DNA from: Bradyrhizobium diversitatis
GTDB lineage: Bacteria; Pseudomonadota; Alphaproteobacteria; Rhizobiales; Xanthobacteraceae
DNA length: 64,000 bases
Reading direction: 5' to 3'
Assembly: GCF_016031635.1 (NCBI RefSeq)
Contig: NZ_JACEGD010000006.1
Location: 248,001 to 312,000, forward strand
Made by a program: the position numbers and the translations under genes. The notes under the pieces were generated by a model. It had not been told where the DNA came from. It saw nothing but the letters and a program-made list of their open reading frames with translations, and searched no databases. Position 1 is the first letter of the stretch, and every line of letters starts with the position of its first letter. Shown one piece after another: positions 1-8,120 of the stretch.

Positions 1-104
1 AGAATGGCTTCGGCAGCGCCGGTGCCGCCATTGCCGCCGACGATCAGCGTGTCAGAGTCGCGGATGAGACCGGCGGCCTCTGCCGCAGTGATGATGCTCA
101 GCAT
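1..104 (-). CDS. Family I CoA-transferase, N-terminal fragment (runs off the window)
   Basis: Only the first 34 codons are inside the window. They begin at an ATG four bases after the stop of the acyl-CoA dehydrogenase gene, so this is the next gene of the same minus-strand operon. The peptide starts MLSIITAAEAAGLI and continues with a glycine-rich VGGNGGTGAAEAI segment. This is the typical start of family I 3-oxoacid/propionate CoA-transferases, which move CoA between carboxylic acids. The catalytic glutamate region lies outside the window, so substrate and intactness cannot be judged. Confidence 0.6.
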   Translation of the reverse strand, partial: MLSIITAAEAAGLIRDSDTLIVGGNGGTGAAEAI

Positions 105-108
105 GCCC

Positions 109-1251
109 TCACGCGGCCTCCTTCTCGACCTGGCGGGCGATGATCAGCCGCTGGATCTGGTTGGTGCCCTCGTAGATCTGGGCGAGGCGGACGTCGCGGA
201 AGATGCGCTCGATCCGATACTCGCGCGAATAGCCGTTGCCGCCGTGGATCTGCAGCGCGTTGGAGACGTGTTTCATCGCCATGTCGGTGGTGAACAGCTT
301 TGCCTGTGCCGCCTCCTTGGCGATCGGCTCGCCGGCATCGTGCAGACGCGCGGCATGGTGGATCAGCAGGCGCGCGGCGGCGATGTCGGTCGACATGTCC
401 GCGAGCATGAACTGCACCGCCTGGAAGCCGATGATGGCCTGGCCGAACTGCTTGCGGTCCCTGGCATAGGCGGTCGCGTCCTCGAACGCAGCCTGCGCCA
501 TGCCGAGCGCCATCGAGGCCATCATCAGCCGGCTGAAGTTGAAGTTTCTCATGGCCATCTTGAAGGCCTGGTTCTCCGGTCCCATCACGCTGTCGGCTGG
601 CAGGCGCACGTCGGAGAAGGTGATCTGGCAGTCGTCGAGGCCGTGCATGCCGAGCAGCTCCTCGTTCTTGCCGCGCGCGATGCCTGGCAGGGCGCCGTCG
701 ACGAGAAGACAGGAGATGGCGCGATGGCCCGCATCTGCGCCGGTGCGCGCGAACACCATGATGTGATCGGCGACGCCGCCGAGCGTCACCCAGGCCTTGG
801 TGCCGTTGAGCCGCCAGCCATTGCCTTCGCGCACCGCGTTGGTGCGGATGCTAGCTACGTCGGAGCCGTGGTCCGGCTCGGAGACGGCGGTCGCGGGAAT
901 GATGTCGCCGCTCAGAATCTGCGGGATCAGCGCCTTGTGCGCCTCGGTGCCGTGATGATCGAAGAACAGCACGGCCTCGACCGGGATCGCAAAGGCGTTG
1001 GCGACCGCGCCGGAGCAGCGCGCCAGCTCCTCCATGGCGATGCAGGCCGCGACCGCATCGAGACCGGCGCCGCCGGCGCCTTCGCGCAGGCAGATGCCAA
1101 ACAGGCCGAGATCGGCCATGCCCTTGTAGAGCGCGCGGTCGAAGCGGTCCTCGCGATCGATCGCCGCGGCGCGCGGCAGGATTTCTGCCTCCGCGAAGCG
1201 GCGGGCGGTCCCGCGCAGGGCCTTCTGGTCTTGGCTATAGAAGCGGTCCAT
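109..1251 (-). CDS. Acyl-CoA dehydrogenase
   Basis: A 380-residue FAD-dependent acyl-CoA dehydrogenase of normal family length. It introduces a double bond next to the thioester of an acyl-CoA and passes electrons to ETF. The flavin-binding segment reads SEPDHGSD in place of the usual TEPGAGSD. The C-terminal block IHGGNGYSREY...IYEGTNQIQ carries the glutamate (YEGT) that serves as base in the medium-chain enzyme family. The ATG at 1251 was chosen because homologous sequence begins there; the open frame extends further up through unrelated sequence. It is third in the operon LacI regulator, tautomerase, dehydrogenase, CoA-transferase. Substrate unknown. Confidence 0.9.
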   Translation of the reverse strand: MDRFYSQDQKALRGTARRFAEAEILPRAAAIDREDRFDRALYKGMADLGLFGICLREGAGGAGLDAVAACIAMEELARCSGAVANAFAIPVEAVLFFDHHGTEAHKALIPQILSGDIIPATAVSEPDHGSDVASIRTNAVREGNGWRLNGTKAWVTLGGVADHIMVFARTGADAGHRAISCLLVDGALPGIARGKNEELLGMHGLDDCQITFSDVRLPADSVMGPENQAFKMAMRNFNFSRLMMASMALGMAQAAFEDATAYARDRKQFGQAIIGFQAVQFMLADMSTDIAAARLLIHHAARLHDAGEPIAKEAAQAKLFTTDMAMKHVSNALQIHGGNGYSREYRIERIFRDVRLAQIYEGTNQIQRLIIARQVEKEAA

Positions 1252-1262
1252 GGCGTGCTCCG

Positions 1263-1631
1263 TCAGTCGCTGGCGAGCTTGGAATCGTGGGAGACTTCGC
1301 TGCGGTCGCGATCGCAGAAATACACCGCGACGTCGTCGCCCGACACGCCATAGGCGCTGCACACGCCACGGGTCAGCGCGATGGCGGCGGCGCGGCGCTC
1401 GGCCTCGCTGCGGCGGAAGGCGTGGACCTTGAGCAGGATGCGCTGGCCGGTGGCCTCCGCGCCAAACCTGCCGGCATGGGCGTAGTCGTCCGGCGCAATG
1501 TTCAGGAAATAGAGTGTGACCGTGTCGGCCGTGACACCGAACGCCGACATTAGGCCGTCCGTCACCGAGCGCGCCAGAGCGGCCTTGCGCTGGACCGGAG
1601 CTTGCGGGGCGAGCACTTCGACATAGGGCAT
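1263..1631 (-). CDS. 4-oxalocrotonate tautomerase-like protein
   Basis: A 122-residue protein starting Met-Pro. Tautomerase superfamily members use this proline, exposed after Met removal, as the catalytic base for keto-enol isomerisation. The length is about two copies of the 60-residue beta-alpha-beta unit, with the second half carrying RRAAAIALTRGVCSAYGVSGDDVAVYF-like family features (first part only quoted loosely). No proline opens the second half. The gene starts 3 bases after the LacI gene and ends 11 bases before the dehydrogenase start, so the three are almost certainly co-transcribed. It probably isomerises an unsaturated keto acid intermediate. The substrate is inferred only from context. 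Confidence 0.75.
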   Translation of the reverse strand: MPYVEVLAPQAPVQRKAALARSVTDGLMSAFGVTADTVTLYFLNIAPDDYAHAGRFGAEATGQRILLKVHAFRRSEAERRAAAIALTRGVCSAYGVSGDDVAVYFCDRDRSEVSHDSKLASD

Positions 1632-1634
1632 CGA

Positions 1635-2720
1635 TCAGACCTTCGCGGACTTGGCAGCAGATGATTTGGATGAAGACGATTTGGACTTGCCGGATTTCGC
1701 AGGAGCCGTGGCGTCGAAGTGGCGGCAGGAGTCGCGCTTGATCAGCCGGGCGCCGACGCGATATTCGCGGACACCGTCATTGCCATTACCCTTGGCGTCC
1801 ATGCGATGCAGCAGTCGGTCGACGGCGAGATTGGCAAGATCCCGCGCGCCATTGTCGACGATGCTGATGGCCGGACGATGCCATTCGAACCACGGCATGT
1901 CCTCATAACAGAGCAGCGAGAGATCATCGGGAATGGTGATGTTCCGTTCCGCCGTGACGCGCAACACGCCGAGCGTCGCCTCGTGATTAGCAACGAAGAT
2001 CGCGCTCGGCGGGCGGGGGAGGTCGAGGAGCTTGCGGCAGCAGGTCACGCCGGTCTCGGGCACGTAGTGGCCGGCATGAATCAACGTGTCGTCCCTTGCG
2101 ATGCCGGCTTCGCGTAGCGCGCGGACATAGCCGGACAAGCGTTCGCGGCCCGACGTGGTGTCCTGACGGCCGACGATCAGCCCGATGCGCTTGTGCCCGA
2201 GCTCGATCAGATGACGCGTACCCAGATAAGCGCCTTGCGGATCGTCCGCGAGCACGGTCTCGAGATCGGTCGCGTCATCGCGCCGCACCAGGCAGACGAT
2301 CGGTATGTCCTTCGCCAGCGCCTTGAGCTGCGCGCCGTTCTTGCCGGTCGGGACCACGATCAGCCCGTCGATGCGGTGGTCGACCAGCGTGGTGAGGGTG
2401 TCGCTCTCCTGCTGCGGATCGTCGCCGCCGATGCACAGAAGCATCTGATAACCCAGCGCCTTCAGGCGCGCCTGCACCACTTCGGCCATTACCTGGAACG
2501 AGGCGTTGGTGAGATTGTGGACGAGGAGCGCCACGAGGCGCGACTGTCCGGTCTTGAGGCCCCGCGCGATCGGGTTCGGCCGGTAGCCGAGCTCGCGCGC
2601 GATGAGCAACAGGCGCTGCTGCGTGCGTTCGCTGGTCAGGCCGGTTCCCGTCAGCGCCCGGGACGCAGTGCTGACTGAAACACGGGCCGCTTGTGCCACA
2701 TCTTTGAGCGTGACGCTCAT
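1635..2720 (-). CDS. LacI-family transcriptional regulator
   Basis: A 361-residue LacI/GalR repressor. Residues 1-50 form the helix-turn-helix (VTLKDVAQAARVSVSTASRAL), followed by the hinge and a periplasmic-binding-protein-like sensor domain to about residue 335. The last 20 residues are a lysine/serine tail of low complexity, which is unusual but common as a disordered extension. The start at 2720 is placed directly before the helix-turn-helix; the open frame continues upstream over the operator region and was rejected there. It heads the minus operon and faces a DapA-like gene. Two matching operator-like sites lie in the gap, so it probably controls both directions in response to a small metabolite. 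Confidence 0.92.
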   Translation of the reverse strand: MSVTLKDVAQAARVSVSTASRALTGTGLTSERTQQRLLLIARELGYRPNPIARGLKTGQSRLVALLVHNLTNASFQVMAEVVQARLKALGYQMLLCIGGDDPQQESDTLTTLVDHRIDGLIVVPTGKNGAQLKALAKDIPIVCLVRRDDATDLETVLADDPQGAYLGTRHLIELGHKRIGLIVGRQDTTSGRERLSGYVRALREAGIARDDTLIHAGHYVPETGVTCCRKLLDLPRPPSAIFVANHEATLGVLRVTAERNITIPDDLSLLCYEDMPWFEWHRPAISIVDNGARDLANLAVDRLLHRMDAKGNGNDGVREYRVGARLIKRDSCRHFDATAPAKSGKSKSSSSKSSAAKSAKV

Positions 2721-2737
2721 CAAACCCGCCGATACAC

Positions 2738-2751
2738 TGCAAACGATTGCA
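2738..2751. promoter_or_regulatory. LacI-type operator, site 1
   Basis: TGCAAACGATTGCA lies 18 bases upstream of the LacI-family start codon. The arms TGCAA/TTGCA are perfectly inverted around a central CG, as expected for LacI/GalR operators whose hinge helix bends the DNA at a central CpG. A near-identical copy sits 87 bp away on the side of the divergent gene. Confidence 0.75.
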
Positions 2752-2824
2752 GAAACGCTAGGAGCATATCCTACGCGGATCAAGCTCAAAAAATGGATGG
2801 TGTTGCCCAATGCCGAGCCATTTA

Positions 2825-2838
2825 TGCAAACGATTGCG
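2825..2838. promoter_or_regulatory. LacI-type operator, site 2
   Basis: TGCAAACGATTGCG repeats site 1 with a single change in the last base, 70 bases upstream of the DapA-like start. Two copies in a 187-bp divergent gap suggest cooperative or looping repression of both operons by the adjacent regulator. Confidence 0.75.
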
Positions 2839-2907
2839 TAGTCATTGCGGATATTCCGCAGGCACCGCCCGCCGTCTGAAGTCACCCGAGCGCCCGGCAG
2901 TACCTCG

Positions 2908-3816
2908 ATGAAGACGTTTCGCGGCACCTACACCGTCATGATCACCCCGTTCACGGCGGGGGGCGAGGTCGATGTTGCGGCCTTGCGCGCCTTCGTCGAC
3001 TGGCAGATCGCGCAGGGCATTCACGGGCTGATCCCGCTCGGCTCGACCGGGGAGTTCCTGTCTATGGACGATGACGAGAAGGCGCTGGTTGCCGAGGTCG
3101 TCATTCGCCAGGCCGCGGGCCGCGTGCCGGTGCTGATCGGTACCGGCGCGGAGGATACGCGCGAGGTCGTGCGTCTCAGCCGCCGTGCCGAAAAACTGGG
3201 CGCGGACGGCGTCATGATCATTCCGCCGTTCTATTCGACGCCGACCGACGATGAGCTGGTGCATCACTACAAAACGGTGGCCGATGCCATCGCGCTGCCG
3301 ATCATGGTCTACAACAATCCCGCGACCGCCAATGTCGATCTCAAGCCGCCACTTGTGGCGCGCATCGCCGAGATCGACAACTGCCTCTATATCAAGGAGT
3401 CGACGCTGGAGGTGACGCGCGTGCGCGACGTCATCCGCCTCTGCGGCGACAGGATGACGGTGTTCGGCGGCATCCTCGGCTTCGAATCCTTCGTCGAGGG
3501 CGCGCAGGGCTGGGTGGCCGTGGCCTCCAACGTGGTTCCGGCGGAGATGGCCCGCATCTTCAGCCTCGTCGCCGACCACGGCGCGATCAAGGAAGCGCGC
3601 GAGCTCTATCTCAAATACCTGCCGGTGATCGAGTTCGTCGGCGGCCAGGCCTACGTCGCCGGCAGCAAGGCGCTGCTCAGTCATATGGGCTTTGCAGCGG
3701 GCCATCCGCGCCCGCCGCGACTGCCACTTCCCGCAGCACAGGATGCTGCCGCGCTGGCGTTGGTCGGGCGCTTCGGTCTGACCTGGCCGGATGCATCAAA
3801 GCGGGCGAGCGCATGA
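2908..3816 (+). CDS. Dihydrodipicolinate synthase (DapA)-family lyase/synthase
   Basis: A 302-residue class I aldolase of the DapA/N-acetylneuraminate lyase superfamily. The canonical features are present: the GSTGE motif at residues 45-49, Tyr135 in VYNNPA and the Schiff-base Lys163 in YIKES. It probably cleaves or forms a carbon-carbon bond with pyruvate or a related keto acid. Control by a LacI regulator and the nearby acyl-CoA genes argue for a catabolic lyase rather than lysine biosynthesis. The start at 2908 is where the conserved MKTFRGTYTV begins; the frame extends upstream over operator sequence. It converges on the LysR gene with 5 bases between the stops. Confidence 0.9.
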   Translation: MKTFRGTYTVMITPFTAGGEVDVAALRAFVDWQIAQGIHGLIPLGSTGEFLSMDDDEKALVAEVVIRQAAGRVPVLIGTGAEDTREVVRLSRRAEKLGADGVMIIPPFYSTPTDDELVHHYKTVADAIALPIMVYNNPATANVDLKPPLVARIAEIDNCLYIKESTLEVTRVRDVIRLCGDRMTVFGGILGFESFVEGAQGWVAVASNVVPAEMARIFSLVADHGAIKEARELYLKYLPVIEFVGGQAYVAGSKALLSHMGFAAGHPRPPRLPLPAAQDAAALALVGRFGLTWPDASKRASA

Positions 3817-3821
3817 AGGCC

Positions 3822-4724
3822 TCACTGCCGCGCCACTGCAATCCGGGCCGCGATCTCCTCGCGCGCGTGCCTGATCAGGGATTGCGTCAGCCGTTGCTGC
3901 ATGCGGCCGGCCGGCACGACGGCAGATACGGTGACCTCGGTCTTCGGTTTGAACGGTATGCTCCTGAGGCGGCTATAGCGCGTCGAGGACGCCGTCAGCT
4001 CGTCCATGATGGTCACCCCGAGCCCTTCTTCGACGAAATGTCCCGCGACATTCATGAAGCGCACCTCAATGGCGGGAGCGAAGTTGACGGCGCTGCGGCG
4101 AAACGCCTCCTGGATCAGGCTGCTGATGCGGCTCGAGGTGCGGGCGTTGATCAGAGGCATATCGCGCAGATCGGTCGGACTGACGAAGTTCAATTGCGTC
4201 AGCGGGCTATCAGCCGGGCAGGCGCAGACCATGTCGAGCTGGGCCAGCGGCAAATAGTCCAGCGTCGGACGCGGATGCGGCTCCATGGCGAAGCCGACAT
4301 CGACGACACCGGTCTCGACATATTCCAGAAGGTCGTCGAGCCGCTGCGTCTCAAGCGAAATTTCGACGCCGCAATGGTCGCGGCCGAAGCGAGCGACAAC
4401 TTGCGGCAGCAGCGATTCCGACAATTCGGATGTCGCGATGATCCGCATCCGTCCCTTGCGGCCGGCGCGCAGATGCGCCGCCGTCTGGCTGATCAGGTCC
4501 TGCATCAGGAACAGCGGCTCGGCCTCCGCGAGCAGGATCTGCGCCTCCTGCGTCGGGATCATGCGCTTGCTGACGCGGTCGAACAGCAGGAAGCCGAGCG
4601 TGGTCTCCGCGTGCTTGATGGCGTTGCTGACCGCCGGCTGCGACATGCCGAGATCCTTTGCCGCCGCGACGGTCGATCGCGTGCGCATCACGGCACGCAG
4701 GATTTCGAGCTGTCGAAGATTCAT
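3822..4724 (-). CDS. LysR-family transcriptional regulator
   Basis: A 300-residue LysR-type regulator of standard length. The N-terminal winged helix-turn-helix (MNLRQLEILRAVMRTRSTVAAAKDLGMSQPAVSNAIKHAE, residues 1-40 in outline) is followed by a two-lobed effector-binding domain. It is divergent from the CoA-transferase III operon starting at 4917, the classical arrangement for a LysR activator and its target. The 192-bp gap contains short dyads suited to LysR binding. The effector is unknown; a CoA-pathway intermediate or the free acid would be typical. Confidence 0.92.
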   Translation of the reverse strand: MNLRQLEILRAVMRTRSTVAAAKDLGMSQPAVSNAIKHAETTLGFLLFDRVSKRMIPTQEAQILLAEAEPLFLMQDLISQTAAHLRAGRKGRMRIIATSELSESLLPQVVARFGRDHCGVEISLETQRLDDLLEYVETGVVDVGFAMEPHPRPTLDYLPLAQLDMVCACPADSPLTQLNFVSPTDLRDMPLINARTSSRISSLIQEAFRRSAVNFAPAIEVRFMNVAGHFVEEGLGVTIMDELTASSTRYSRLRSIPFKPKTEVTVSAVVPAGRMQQRLTQSLIRHAREEIAARIAVARQ

Positions 4725-4815
4725 CGGGATGGTCCGGTCACAGGTGAGCGACGACAGTGTGCATCATAGATTTTGGTTATCAACCTCGCCCGGAAAATAA
4801 TTGATGGCGATGTTG

Positions 4816-4852
4816 TCGATCATCGAAGTGTCAGCCTACGCTTCATGCGAAG
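4816..4852. promoter_or_regulatory. Candidate LysR binding region
   Basis: The gap between the LysR gene and the CoA-transferase gene holds two short dyads: TCGAT-c-ATCGA at 4816-4826 and CTTC-atgc-GAAG at 4841-4852. LysR regulators bind interrupted dyads in such divergent promoters. The sites are short, so this is tentative. Confidence 0.35.
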
Positions 4853-4916
4853 ACATCGCGCGATGGACGAAGCATTCTCAAATGCGAAAGCCTGAGCGCC
4901 AGCATGGTGTGAACGC

Positions 4917-6107
4917 ATGAACCTGCTCGACGGCGTCAAGATCCTCAGCTTCAATCATTACCTCGCGGGGCCGCTTGCCGCACAGACGCTCGCCGATCTC
5001 GGCGCCGACGTCATCGCGGTCGAGCCGATCGAGGGTGCGTTTCAGCGCAACTGGGCGGTCGCCAACCACTTTGTCGCAGGCGATAGCGTCAATCATCTGG
5101 CCACGGGGCGCAACAAGCGCAGCCTCGCCGTCGATCTCAAGCATCCCGACGGCGTCGCCGCGGTGAAGAGGCTGGTCGCGACCGCCGATGTCGTCATGGA
5201 GAATTTCCGGCCGGGCACCATGGCCAAGCTCGGTCTCGGCTACGACACGCTGAAGGCAATCAACCCCGCCCTGATCTATGCGGTCGCGACCGGCTTCGGT
5301 TCAGAGGGGCCGTACAAGGATCGCCCCGGCCAGGATCTGCTGCTCCAGGCGATGTCCGGCCTTGCGATGCGGACCGGGCGGGCGGACGGCGAGCCGACGG
5401 CGGTCGGCGCTGTCATCGTCGATCAGCACGCCGCCTCACTCTACGCCATGAGCATTCTCGCGGCGCTGTTCGCGCGGATCAAGACCGGGAAGGGCCAACT
5501 CGTCGAGGTCAATCTCTATCAGGCCGCCCTTGATCTCCAGGTCGAGCCGCTGACGGCGTGGCTGAATGGCGCGCCATCGCCGACCTCGCGCGGTCCGGCC
5601 GGTATCGCGGCGTGGTTCAGCCCCGGGCCTTACGGCGTCCACGCCACGGCGGACGGTCATATGGCGATCTCCATGGCTACGCCGAGCGCGCTCGCGGTCG
5701 CGCTTGAGAGCAAGGAGTTGCAGCAATTCGCCGACACCGAAAGCTTCTCGAAGCGCGAGGAGATCACGCAGATCGTTGCTATCAGGCTGAAGCAGAAGTC
5801 GACGTACGACTGGCTGCCCTCGCTTGAAGCCGCGCGGGTCTGGCATGCGCCGGTGCAGGATTATCGCGATCTCGAGTCCGATCCTCAGCTTAAACATCTC
5901 GGCGTGTTCAAAAGCGCCGAGAGCGCAGGCGGCGTGCCAATCCGGATGGTCGCCCATCCCGCGCGCTATGACGGGCAGACGCCGGAGGTACGGCTGGTGC
6001 CGCAGCGGCTCGGTGCACAGACGCGCGAGGTGCTCGGCGAGATCGGCTACGACGCCGCGGAGATTGACGCGATGGTCGCCGGCAGGGCCGTCGGAGTGGT
6101 GCGATGA
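4917..6107 (+). CDS. Family III CoA-transferase (CaiB/BaiF type)
   Basis: A 396-residue family III CoA-transferase, which activates an acid by moving CoA from another acyl-CoA through an aspartyl-CoA intermediate. Asp169 (GAVIVDQHAA) sits at exactly the position of the catalytic aspartate of formyl-CoA transferase, and the N-terminal LAGPLAAQTLADLGADVI block is typical. It is the first gene of a tight operon and overlaps the following acyl-CoA dehydrogenase by four bases (ATGA). It most likely provides the CoA thioester for the dehydrogenase and hydratases downstream. The acid substrate cannot be read from the sequence. Confidence 0.92.
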   Translation: MNLLDGVKILSFNHYLAGPLAAQTLADLGADVIAVEPIEGAFQRNWAVANHFVAGDSVNHLATGRNKRSLAVDLKHPDGVAAVKRLVATADVVMENFRPGTMAKLGLGYDTLKAINPALIYAVATGFGSEGPYKDRPGQDLLLQAMSGLAMRTGRADGEPTAVGAVIVDQHAASLYAMSILAALFARIKTGKGQLVEVNLYQAALDLQVEPLTAWLNGAPSPTSRGPAGIAAWFSPGPYGVHATADGHMAISMATPSALAVALESKELQQFADTESFSKREEITQIVAIRLKQKSTYDWLPSLEAARVWHAPVQDYRDLESDPQLKHLGVFKSAESAGGVPIRMVAHPARYDGQTPEVRLVPQRLGAQTREVLGEIGYDAAEIDAMVAGRAVGVVR

Positions 6108-7267
6108 TCGATTTTTCTCTCCCCGAGGAGACGCGCCTCCTGGTCGACACCGTCCGCCGCTTCGTCGAGACGGAGGTGCAGCCGCTCGAAGACGTCGTCG
6201 AGCAGACCGCCAAAGTGCCGGCCGATGCGCTGGCGGTCACGAAGGCCAAGGCGCAGAAGCTTGGCCTGTACGCCATGAACATGCCGGCGGATGTCGGCGG
6301 CGGCGGGCTGTCCTGCGTCGAGCATTGCCTGGTCGAAGAAGAGTTCGGCAAGACCTCCGACGCACTGATCCGCCGCGTGTTCGGCCAGGTCTATCCGATG
6401 CTGATGGCCTGCAAGGGCGATCAGGTCGAGCGTTATCTGCTGCCGACGGTAAAGGGGGACAAGATCTGCGCCATGGCGATCACCGAGCCGGGCGCCGGCT
6501 CCGACGCCGCGTCAATCAGCACGACCGCACATCTCGATGGCGACGAATGGGTGCTCAACGGCACCAAACACTTCATTAGCGACGGCGACATCGCCGACTA
6601 TATCATCCTGATGGCGCTGACTGACAGGGACAAGCGCGCCCGCGGCGGCATCACGCTCTTCCTGGTCGACCGCGACACGCCCGGCTTCAAGGTCGCGCGC
6701 ACCCAGCCGATGATGGGCCATCGGGGTTATGGCCATGCCGAGCTGAGCTTCGAGGATTGCCGCATCCCGAAGACGGCCGTGCTCGGCGAGGTCGGCGGCG
6801 GCTTCAAGCTGATCATGCAGAGCGTGCTCCAGATCCGGCTTGCCCATATCGGCGCGCGCGCCGTCGGCATGGCGCAGCGCGCGCTGGAGATGATGCGCAG
6901 GCACGCCGGCGAACGGCGCCAGTTCGGCCAGCTGATCGGCGATTTCCAGATGGTGCAGAAGCTGATCGCCGATTCCGCCACCGAGATCTTCGGCGTCAAG
7001 ATGATGGTGATGAATGCCGCCTGGGACATCGATCAGGGCAAGGATGCGCGCGACAAGGTCTCGATGATCAAGGTCGCGGCGTCCGAGATGCAGGGCCGCG
7101 TGGTCGACCGTGCCATCCAGGTGTTCGGCGGCATGGGCTTCAGCAAGGACCTGCCGCTGGAGCGGATGTATCGCGACGCCCGCGTCACCCGGATCTATGA
7201 CGGCACCTCCGAAATCCACCGCATGCTGGTCGCGCGCAGCACCATCAAGAACGGCTTGCAGCTCTAG
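6104..7267 (+). CDS. Acyl-CoA dehydrogenase
   Basis: A 387-residue FAD acyl-CoA dehydrogenase. It has the signature ITEPGAGSD (residues 126-134) and the C-terminal IQVFGGMGFSKDLPLERMYRD region. At the position of the medium-chain-family base glutamate it reads YDGTSEIH, with aspartate in place of glutamate; this also occurs in some other acyl-CoA dehydrogenase branches. It is translationally coupled to the CoA-transferase (ATGA overlap). It should desaturate the CoA ester made by that enzyme, handing the enoyl-CoA to the hotdog hydratases 11 and 422 bases downstream. Confidence 0.92.
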   Translation: MIDFSLPEETRLLVDTVRRFVETEVQPLEDVVEQTAKVPADALAVTKAKAQKLGLYAMNMPADVGGGGLSCVEHCLVEEEFGKTSDALIRRVFGQVYPMLMACKGDQVERYLLPTVKGDKICAMAITEPGAGSDAASISTTAHLDGDEWVLNGTKHFISDGDIADYIILMALTDRDKRARGGITLFLVDRDTPGFKVARTQPMMGHRGYGHAELSFEDCRIPKTAVLGEVGGGFKLIMQSVLQIRLAHIGARAVGMAQRALEMMRRHAGERRQFGQLIGDFQMVQKLIADSATEIFGVKMMVMNAAWDIDQGKDARDKVSMIKVAASEMQGRVVDRAIQVFGGMGFSKDLPLERMYRDARVTRIYDGTSEIHRMLVARSTIKNGLQL

Positions 7268-7277
7268 GAAACGATCG

Positions 7278-7685
7278 ATGTCCCACGCACCTCTCAAGCC
7301 CGGCGCCGCCTTCGCCTTCCGCAAGACCATGACTGTGGCCGAGCAGGCGATGTTCACCGGCATCAGCGGTAATCTCGGCGGCCTCTATGTCGATGCCGTC
7401 CGCGCCAAAAAGGCCGGCGCGTCGAACATGGTCGCCTTCGAGCTTGCCGTTGGCGGTCTCGCCACCACCTGCCTGAGCCAGCTTGGTGGTCCCACGCGGC
7501 GGATCGGCAGCATCGCGCTGAATTTTGCCGCGCCGGTGATCGTTGGCGAGTCCGTCGAAGCCAAAGCTGAGATCGTCTCGGTTGCGGGGGAGGAGGCGGT
7601 CTGCCGGGTCACCTGCACGCTGTCGCCCTCCGGCGCAACGGTGGTGGACGGCACCGCAACGCTGGTTCCCTTCACGAAGGCCTAA
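7278..7685 (+). CDS. MaoC-like hotdog protein without the catalytic Asp/His pair
   Basis: A 135-residue hotdog-fold protein of MaoC type. Aligned to the next gene, the motif TGDFGPVHVD appears here as SGNLGGLYVD, so the hydratase aspartate is Asn32 and the histidine is Tyr37. It is therefore unlikely to be a hydratase alone. A structural half of a heterodimer with the following protein, as in other split MaoC pairs, or a non-catalytic acyl-CoA binder, fits better. The start at 7278 follows an AGGAAA ribosome site; an open frame continues upstream inside the dehydrogenase gene and was rejected. Confidence 0.75.
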   Translation: MSHAPLKPGAAFAFRKTMTVAEQAMFTGISGNLGGLYVDAVRAKKAGASNMVAFELAVGGLATTCLSQLGGPTRRIGSIALNFAAPVIVGESVEAKAEIVSVAGEEAVCRVTCTLSPSGATVVDGTATLVPFTKA

Positions 7686-7688
7686 GCC

Positions 7689-8120
7689 ATGTACGAGCCA
7701 AAGTCCTTCGACGATCTCAAGGTCAACGACAGGGTCAGCCTGAGCAAGACCATCACCGAGGCCGATGGCGCGCTCTACATCGCTGCGACCGGTGATTTCG
7801 GCCCCGTCCATGTCGACGAGGTCTATGCCGGCGCGACGCGCTTCGGCCGTAGGCTGGCGCCAGGAATCATGGTCGCCGGCCTCTGCACGAGCATCCTCAC
7901 CTCTGAGCTGGTCGGCACGATCGGCGTCTCCGTGGAGGACCGGTTCTGGTTCACAGGTCCCGTGTTCTACGGCGACACGCTCATCTTCGATGTCTGGATC
8001 GCCGAGCAGCACGACGAGACCCGCACGATCATCTGGGAGGCGAGCGCACGCAACGAGGGCGGCTTCGAAGTGCTGAAGGCGCGGGCGAGCCTGAAATTCC
8101 CACGGCGGAAACCGTCATGA
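7689..8120 (+). CDS. MaoC-family enoyl-CoA hydratase (R-specific type)
   Basis: A 143-residue single hotdog-domain hydratase. It carries the active-site pair Asp36 and His41 (ATGDFGPVHVDEVYA), five residues apart as in R-specific enoyl-CoA hydratase PhaJ. It adds water to the enoyl-CoA made by the upstream dehydrogenase. It lies 3 bases after the degenerate hotdog gene and overlaps the next lyase gene by four bases (ATGA). The two hotdog proteins may work as a heterodimer. Confidence 0.88.
   Translation: MYEPKSFDDLKVNDRVSLSKTITEADGALYIAATGDFGPVHVDEVYAGATRFGRRLAPGIMVAGLCTSILTSELVGTIGVSVEDRFWFTGPVFYGDTLIFDVWIAEQHDETRTIIWEASARNEGGFEVLKARASLKFPRRKPS

Noticed and set aside
4..1353. 449-codon plus-strand frame opposite the acyl-CoA dehydrogenase
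   Set aside because: Antisense shadow caused by high GC; the minus frame has full acyl-CoA dehydrogenase motifs.
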